Assembly (NCBI GenBank): GCA_903871935.1
Contig: CAIQIQ010000068.1
Coordinates: forward strand, 1-64,000
DNA from: an uncultured Phycisphaerales bacterium
GTDB lineage: Bacteria > Planctomycetota > Phycisphaerae > Tepidisphaerales > Tepidisphaeraceae
DNA: 64,000 nt
Direction: 5' to 3'
This document shows positions 59,973 to 64,000 of this stretch, piece after piece (positions within the stretch are counted from its first letter, which is position 1; each line of letters begins with the position of its first letter). The translations under genes and the position numbers were made by a program. The notes under the pieces are model-generated. The model ran no database searches and was not told the DNA's origin. It saw nothing but the letters and a program-made list of their open reading frames with translations.

Positions 59973-62891
59973 TTGGCTAAAAGCACTAAGAGCATCCGCA
60001 TCAATCAACTCGCTAAAGAGTTGAACGTCTCAAGCGCCCTTATCCTTGAGAAGCTGCGCAAAGAAGGTCTGGGCGACGTTGCCGCGAACCACCAGAGCGC
60101 CGTTCAGCTCGGGCTGGCGGAGACGATCCGCGAGTGGTTCCATCACCACGCAGGGGCCTCAACCGCCGTGGAAACGGCCGCCCCAGTCGTTGAAACACCG
60201 GAAAAGCCCAAGCGCGGGCGCAAGAAGAAGGGCGAAGAGGGCGAGGGCGCTGAGGCCGTTAAGCCCGCACCTGCGCATGTGGAAGCTGCAGTGGAGCCGG
60301 CCGTACCTCCGATTGAGGAGGCTCAACCTGCCCCTGCCCCTGAACCGGCTATTGAGGCGGCGGCACCCGAGCAACCGATATCCGAGAGCGCTGTGGTCGT
60401 TGCACAGCCGCCCGTGCCCGCAGCGGCAGAGGCGCCTGCGCCGGTTACCGTTCCCGCACCAGAGGAGAGGACGCCACAGCAGCCCCCGACCGAGGCCCCG
60501 AAGCCCGAGATCGCGGCAGAACCGGCGGCTGAGCCGGTTGCGCAACCCGCAGCGGCAGTGGAAGTGGCGCCTGAAACGGCAGCTCCGAGCGAGCACGTCA
60601 AGGCGCCTGCCAAGGCCCATGGGCCGGCTCGTCACGTCCCGCGCAGCACGACATTGCCGCATCAGCCGGCCAAGCGCATGGCCAAACCTGCGGTCTTTAC
60701 CCCTGAGCCTGCCAAGATTCAGGGCCCTCGCGTCGTCCGCGTTGAGAAGGAAGAAGTGGTCAACATCGGGCCGAATCGTGCCCGCGGGCCGCGCGCGCAG
60801 GGCAACGATGGGCCGACCATAACGCCTGCGGCGCCGCGTGGTGGCCGTGGTGTGAAGGTTTCGGACGCCGAGGAGGATGAGGCCGAGAAGGCGAAAAAAG
60901 CCAAGAGTGGCCGGTCACTTTCAAGCCGCCGCCGTGGCGCCGACGGACGGCGCGGCGAGGCGCTGGAAAAACTCAAAGAGTATACCGATGCCGACCTGTT
61001 GGAACGTCAGGAGCGCCTGGCGGCCGCGGCCGGATATCGTTCGAATTTTGACAGTCACTTGAAGCGCCATGACAAGACGCCGCAGGGCAAGGCAAAGACG
61101 ATCGTGCAGCGGGGCGAGCCGGTGGCGATTGAGGAGCCGATAACGGTTCGCTCGCTGGCGGCGTCGCTGGGCCTGAAGACGAATGACATCATCGGCAAGC
61201 TCATGCGTCAGAGCGTCTTTGCGACGGTCAATCAGAGCCTGGATCTCGATACCGCGCAGGCGCTGGCGCTGGAGTGGGGTCTGGAACTGACCGCGAAGCA
61301 GCAGGCGACCGCCGAGGAAGTGCTGATGGACGAGTTCAGCAACCGCGATGTGGATGTGGCCAAGCTCGTGGCACGCCCGCCGGTGGTAACGATCCTCGGG
61401 CACGTCGATCACGGCAAGACCAGTCTGTTGGACAAGATCCGCAATGCCAACGTGGCGGCGGGTGAGGCCGGCGGCATTACGCAGCATACGGCGGCGTGGA
61501 TGGTCGAGGTCCAGGCTGAGTCTGGCGCTAAACGGGTCACATTCATCGATACGCCCGGACACCAGGCATTTACGGCAATGCGTGCCCGCGGCGCTGACAT
61601 GACGGACGTGGTGGTGCTGGTGGTGTCGGCCGCCGAGGGCGTGCAGCCACAGACGATCGAATCGATCAACCACGCGAAGGCGGCGGGAGTGCCGATTGTC
61701 GTGGCGCTGAACAAGATTGACCGTGCCGACGCCAACCCGGACATGGTGCTGGGCCAGCTTGCGAAAGAGGGCCTCAATCCAGTCGAGTGGGGTGGCGATA
61801 CGGAAGTGGTCCGCACCAGCGCAACGACTGGGGCGGGCATCAAGGACCTGATCGAAATGCTCGACTATCAGGCGGAGTTGCTGCAGCTCAAGACGGATCC
61901 GACCGGTCCGGTGCGCGGCAGCGTGATTGAGAGCCGGATGGACGAGGGCCTTGGGCCTGTGGCGACAGTCCTGGTGCAGGATGGCACGCTCAAGCCGGGC
62001 GATGTGCTGCTGGTTGGCAGCACCTTTGGCAAGGTCCGCCGCCTTCTCAACGATCGTGGTGAAGCGTTGAAGCATGCTACGGCATCAATGCCGGTGGTGG
62101 TCAGCGGTTTGTCGGGCATGCCCGATGCCGGTGACAAAGCCTTCCAGGTGGATGATGTGGATCGGGCCCGGATGATCTGCGAAGATCGGGCCGGCCGGGA
62201 TCGCATGAAGGATCTGGCGACCAAGAATCCCGTATCGCTGGAGAATCTGCTGGAGACGATCAAGCAGGAGGACATGAAAGAAGTCCGTCTGATTATCAAG
62301 GCGGATGTTGCCGGCAGCGTCGAGACACTGGCCAAGACGGTGGTCGAGTCCAGCAGCGCCGAGGTCCGCATTCGCGTGATCCACGCCGCGGCCGGCCCGA
62401 TCAACGAGAGCGACGTCGAACTGGCGGATGCATCCAAGGCAGTGATCATCGGCTTCAATGTCGTGCCGGATGACACCGCTCGCGCGATGGCCGAGCAACG
62501 GCGCATTGAGGTGCGGCTGTACCGGGTGATCTACGAGATCCTGGACGACCTGAAGAAGGCGATGAGCGGCATGCTCGAGCCTGAGATCCGCGAGAAGTAC
62601 CACGGCCGGGCGGAGATCCGCCAGGTGTTCAAGGTATCGCGGCTGGGCAATATCGCCGGCTGCATGGTGATCGATGGCCATATTCAGCGTGGAAGCAAGA
62701 TCCGTCTGATTCGCAACGGCGCGATCGTGGTGCAGGATCAGGCGCTGGAGTCGCTGCGTCGAGCCAAGGACGATGTGAAGGAAGTGAAGCAGGGCTTCGA
62801 GTGCGGCATGAAGCTCTCCGGTTACGACGACATCAAGGTTGGAGATATCTTCGAAGCGTACATTCGTGAGACGATCCAGCGGACACTGTGA
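59973..62891 (+). CDS. infB: Translation initiation factor IF-2
   Basis: 972 aa, TTG start (GGAG at good spacing; MAKSTKSIRINQLAKEL is the IF2_N consensus). N-terminal IF2_N module, a roughly 200-residue Pro/Ala/Glu-rich linker, a basic linker, and a second IF2_N module (about 390-445, ITVRSLAASLGLKTNDIIGKLM). G domain from about 470 with GHVDHGKT, DTPGHQAF, NKID; then domains II, III and C2 (GCMVIDGHIQRGSKIRLIR). It brings fMet-tRNA to the ribosome. Follows nusA by 95 bp in the usual nusA-infB-rbfA order. Confidence 0.98.
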   Translation: MAKSTKSIRINQLAKELNVSSALILEKLRKEGLGDVAANHQSAVQLGLAETIREWFHHHAGASTAVETAAPVVETPEKPKRGRKKKGEEGEGAEAVKPAPAHVEAAVEPAVPPIEEAQPAPAPEPAIEAAAPEQPISESAVVVAQPPVPAAAEAPAPVTVPAPEERTPQQPPTEAPKPEIAAEPAAEPVAQPAAAVEVAPETAAPSEHVKAPAKAHGPARHVPRSTTLPHQPAKRMAKPAVFTPEPAKIQGPRVVRVEKEEVVNIGPNRARGPRAQGNDGPTITPAAPRGGRGVKVSDAEEDEAEKAKKAKSGRSLSSRRRGADGRRGEALEKLKEYTDADLLERQERLAAAAGYRSNFDSHLKRHDKTPQGKAKTIVQRGEPVAIEEPITVRSLAASLGLKTNDIIGKLMRQSVFATVNQSLDLDTAQALALEWGLELTAKQQATAEEVLMDEFSNRDVDVAKLVARPPVVTILGHVDHGKTSLLDKIRNANVAAGEAGGITQHTAAWMVEVQAESGAKRVTFIDTPGHQAFTAMRARGADMTDVVVLVVSAAEGVQPQTIESINHAKAAGVPIVVALNKIDRADANPDMVLGQLAKEGLNPVEWGGDTEVVRTSATTGAGIKDLIEMLDYQAELLQLKTDPTGPVRGSVIESRMDEGLGPVATVLVQDGTLKPGDVLLVGSTFGKVRRLLNDRGEALKHATASMPVVVSGLSGMPDAGDKAFQVDDVDRARMICEDRAGRDRMKDLATKNPVSLENLLETIKQEDMKEVRLIIKADVAGSVETLAKTVVESSSAEVRIRVIHAAAGPINESDVELADASKAVIIGFNVVPDDTARAMAEQRRIEVRLYRVIYEILDDLKKAMSGMLEPEIREKYHGRAEIRQVFKVSRLGNIAGCMVIDGHIQRGSKIRLIRNGAIVVQDQALESLRRAKDDVKEVKQGFECGMKLSGYDDIKVGDIFEAYIRETIQRTL

Positions 62892-62897
62892 GACAGA

Positions 62898-62960
62898 TAG
62901 TGATTATTGATTAACGAGTAACAGCTCACTGGGCCGTTACGGAATAATCAATAATCACTA
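62898..62960. repeat. AT-rich palindrome between infB and the DUF503 gene
   Basis: Perfect 15-bp arms TAGTGATTATTGATT (62898-62912) and AATCAATAATCACTA (62946-62960), with partial extension through AACGAGTAAC/GTTACGG. One arm recurs at 201-218 at the other window end. It could form a hairpin in the nusA-infB transcript. Dispersed palindromic repeat of unknown role. Confidence 0.7.
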
Positions 62961-62967
62961 CGTTTTT

Positions 62968-63255
62968 ATGCTCATGATTGTCGGAGTATTACAGATCGAG
63001 CTCGAGATCCCTGAGGCGCAGAGCCTCAAGGACAAGCGGCGTGTCATCAAGAGCCTGAAAGACCGGATCGCTAACGGCCACAATGTCTCGATCGCCGAGG
63101 TCGGGGCGTTGGATAAACACCAGCGGTCGATCCTGGGGATTGCGATGGTCGCCAATGACAAGGCCTACGTGGAAGGCGGTCTCAGCAAGATCGTGGATCT
63201 TGTCCGTATGGTCCCGCAGGCGAATCTGCTGGATTATCAGATAGAATTGCTATGA
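62968..63255 (+). CDS. DUF503 family protein
   Basis: 95 aa, small alpha/beta protein. The family signature is IVGVLQIELEIPEAQSLKDK, then RRVIKSLKDRIANGHNVSIAEVG, and ALDKHQRSILGIAMVAND. It occurs between infB and rbfA in many bacteria. Function unknown, presumably linked to translation or ribosome maturation. Its stop overlaps the rbfA start (ATGA). Confidence 0.92.
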   Translation: MLMIVGVLQIELEIPEAQSLKDKRRVIKSLKDRIANGHNVSIAEVGALDKHQRSILGIAMVANDKAYVEGGLSKIVDLVRMVPQANLLDYQIELL

Positions 63256-63677
63256 GCAGACGCACGGAACGAGTTGCGAGTTTCATCCAGCAGGAGCTGG
63301 CGATGATCATCATGCGCGAGCTGGATGATCCGCGCCTGACCGGCCTGCCGTCCATTACGCGCGTCAAGGTCTCGGAAGACCTGGCGACTGCGGATGTTTT
63401 CGTTACCGTCATGGGCACCGAGGGGAAGCAGACCGCAGCACTTAATGCCCTGAAGCACTCGGCCGGCATGATGCGATCGCGCCTGGCGGAAATGATGGAA
63501 CTGCGCCAGGTGCCATATCTGAAGTTTCGACTCGATGAGGAACTCAAGAAAGAACGCGAGGTGCTCGATCTCCTGAGGAAGATCCAGGAGGAGAACGAGG
63601 CCAAGGGGAAGTCGGAAGAGCCAAGTGGCGAGGATGAGGCGAAGGGGACGGTACAAGAAGAAAAGGATGAAGGATGA
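63252..63677 (+). CDS. rbfA: Ribosome-binding factor A
   Basis: 141 aa. KH-like fold: RRTERVASFIQQELAMIIM, DPRLTGLPSITRVKVSEDLATADVFV, LAEMMELRQVPYLKFRLDEEL. It assists late maturation of the 16S rRNA 5' end. Acidic/Lys-rich tail of about 30 residues, ending just before GGATGAA repeats. Coupled to DUF503 by a four-base overlap. Confidence 0.95.
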   Translation: MSRRTERVASFIQQELAMIIMRELDDPRLTGLPSITRVKVSEDLATADVFVTVMGTEGKQTAALNALKHSAGMMRSRLAEMMELRQVPYLKFRLDEELKKEREVLDLLRKIQEENEAKGKSEEPSGEDEAKGTVQEEKDEG

Positions 63678-63694
63678 AGGATGAAGGATGAACA
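63661..63694 (+). repeat. GGATGAA tandem repeat
   Basis: Four near-perfect copies of AAGGATG(A) immediately after the rbfA stop. A shorter related run (CAAGGATGAAGGATGG) is at 54688-54703. Slippage-prone low-complexity spacer. Confidence 0.8.
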
Positions 63695-63752
63695 GGAGGC
63701 GCCCCTGCGCCGATCTCTGGTCCTTCGGGCTTCATGCTTCATATAAGGAACT

Positions 63753-64000
63753 ATGAAAGGTGCAGGCAAGTACGCGGAAGAGCTTAAGGGCCTGGTGAAG
63801 AAATTCGCCAAGGACGGCAAGATCCAGCCTATGCAGAAGCAGGAGCCGCTGCGGACCCTGGTTCGAGCGATGTTCTCGTTTGACACGACCGATGCGAAGG
63901 CTGATGAGGCCCTGGCAATCGTCGATCGCGAGTTTGTCGATATCAACGAGCTGCGTGTGGGGACCGAACTGGAGGTGGAGGCCCTGATCGGGGCAAAATA
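63753..64000 (+). CDS. HhH-GPD / endonuclease III-like protein (partial)
   Basis: Open from ATG 63753 (AAGGA five bases upstream) to the window end, 82 codons. The residues PLRTLVRAMFSFDTTDAKAD, then EALAIVDREFVDINELRV and VEALIG match the first helices of the endonuclease III/HhH-GPD fold ('...l...ilSq.t.d..a...l..f.d...l......el...I'). The HhH and catalytic Lys/Asp lie beyond the window, so the activity cannot be confirmed. Base-excision repair is the likely role. Confidence 0.65.
   Translation, partial: MKGAGKYAEELKGLVKKFAKDGKIQPMQKQEPLRTLVRAMFSFDTTDAKADEALAIVDREFVDINELRVGTELEVEALIGAK

Noticed and set aside
1..64000. tRNA or rRNA genes
   Set aside because: No T-arm/anticodon-arm pattern or rRNA signature was noticed by eye; a covariance search was not possible.

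Overview
The window is a GC-rich (about 60% by eye) bacterial chromosome segment with dense genes on both strands and no rRNA or tRNA gene that I could recognise. The gene set points to a Gram-negative planctomycete-like bacterium, most likely class Phycisphaerae. Supporting this are a PEP-CTERM protein, a Minf_1886-family protein, a McsA/McsB arginine-kinase pair, RND efflux, sigma-54, a GH2 enzyme, URO-D-like proteins and a fused protein kinase/FGE-sulfatase. The placement is inferred from family composition and was not tested by a database search.

Layout. 1-560: non-coding repeat cluster. 0.57-4.6 kb: queD, mcsA-mcsB, a Minf_1886 gene with a coupled membrane ORF, and a YhaM-like OB/HD exoribonuclease. 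4.6-8.7 kb (minus): a carbohydrate-type ABC importer (binding protein and two permeases) without an ATPase. 8.9-11.8 kb: a Ycf46-like AAA ATPase and an acyltransferase. 11.8-18 kb: an oxidoreductase, a CPBP protease, a PEP-CTERM protein, and a minus-strand pair with an FtsQ-like protein. 18-22.3 kb: a membrane protein fused to a spermidine-synthase domain, then rpsL-(41-aa ORF)-rpsG ending in a strong terminator. 22.3-32 kb: a binding protein, a GH2 enzyme, MarR-RND-adaptor, and a URO-D-like protein. 32-37.5 kb: a VOC protein, rpoN, pirin, a zinc-ribbon membrane protein, and a coiled-coil membrane protein.

37.6-41.3 kb is a tightly coupled vWA / PP2C / kinase triad (TerY-P or YegLKI type) in which the kinase is fused through a membrane segment to an FGE-sulfatase domain. 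A di-iron RIC/ScdA repair protein follows, with an FNR-family box in front of it. Next come an ankyrin protein, an ABC exporter with an N-terminal PH-like plus zinc-ribbon extension, an ECF sigma factor and a second URO-D-like protein.

46.9-48.15 kb is non-coding and holds a second repeat cluster, inverted relative to the one at the left end. The two clusters share about 150 bp of homology and each carries two perfect DnaA boxes.

48.15-53.3 kb is the most unusual part: an integron gene-cassette array without an integrase (a CALIN). At least nine same-strand cassettes are separated by attC sites. They encode a truncated AbiV-family defence protein, an Imm1-like immunity protein, a RelE/XRE toxin-antitoxin pair, a broken VapBC, a DUF4241 lipoprotein and several unknowns. 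Five of the attC sites contain the same built-in sigma-70 promoter (TTGTGG, 17 bp, TATACT) pointing into the next cassette, and in three of these the next gene's ATG lies inside the attC core site. This would let each cassette drive whichever cassette follows it.

53.4-64 kb holds secreted and lipoprotein unknowns, an orphan UgpC/MsmX-type sugar ABC ATPase that could serve the importer at 4.6-8.7 kb, and a translation cluster nusA-infB-DUF503-rbfA followed by the start of a HhH-GPD (endonuclease III-like) gene cut by the window end.
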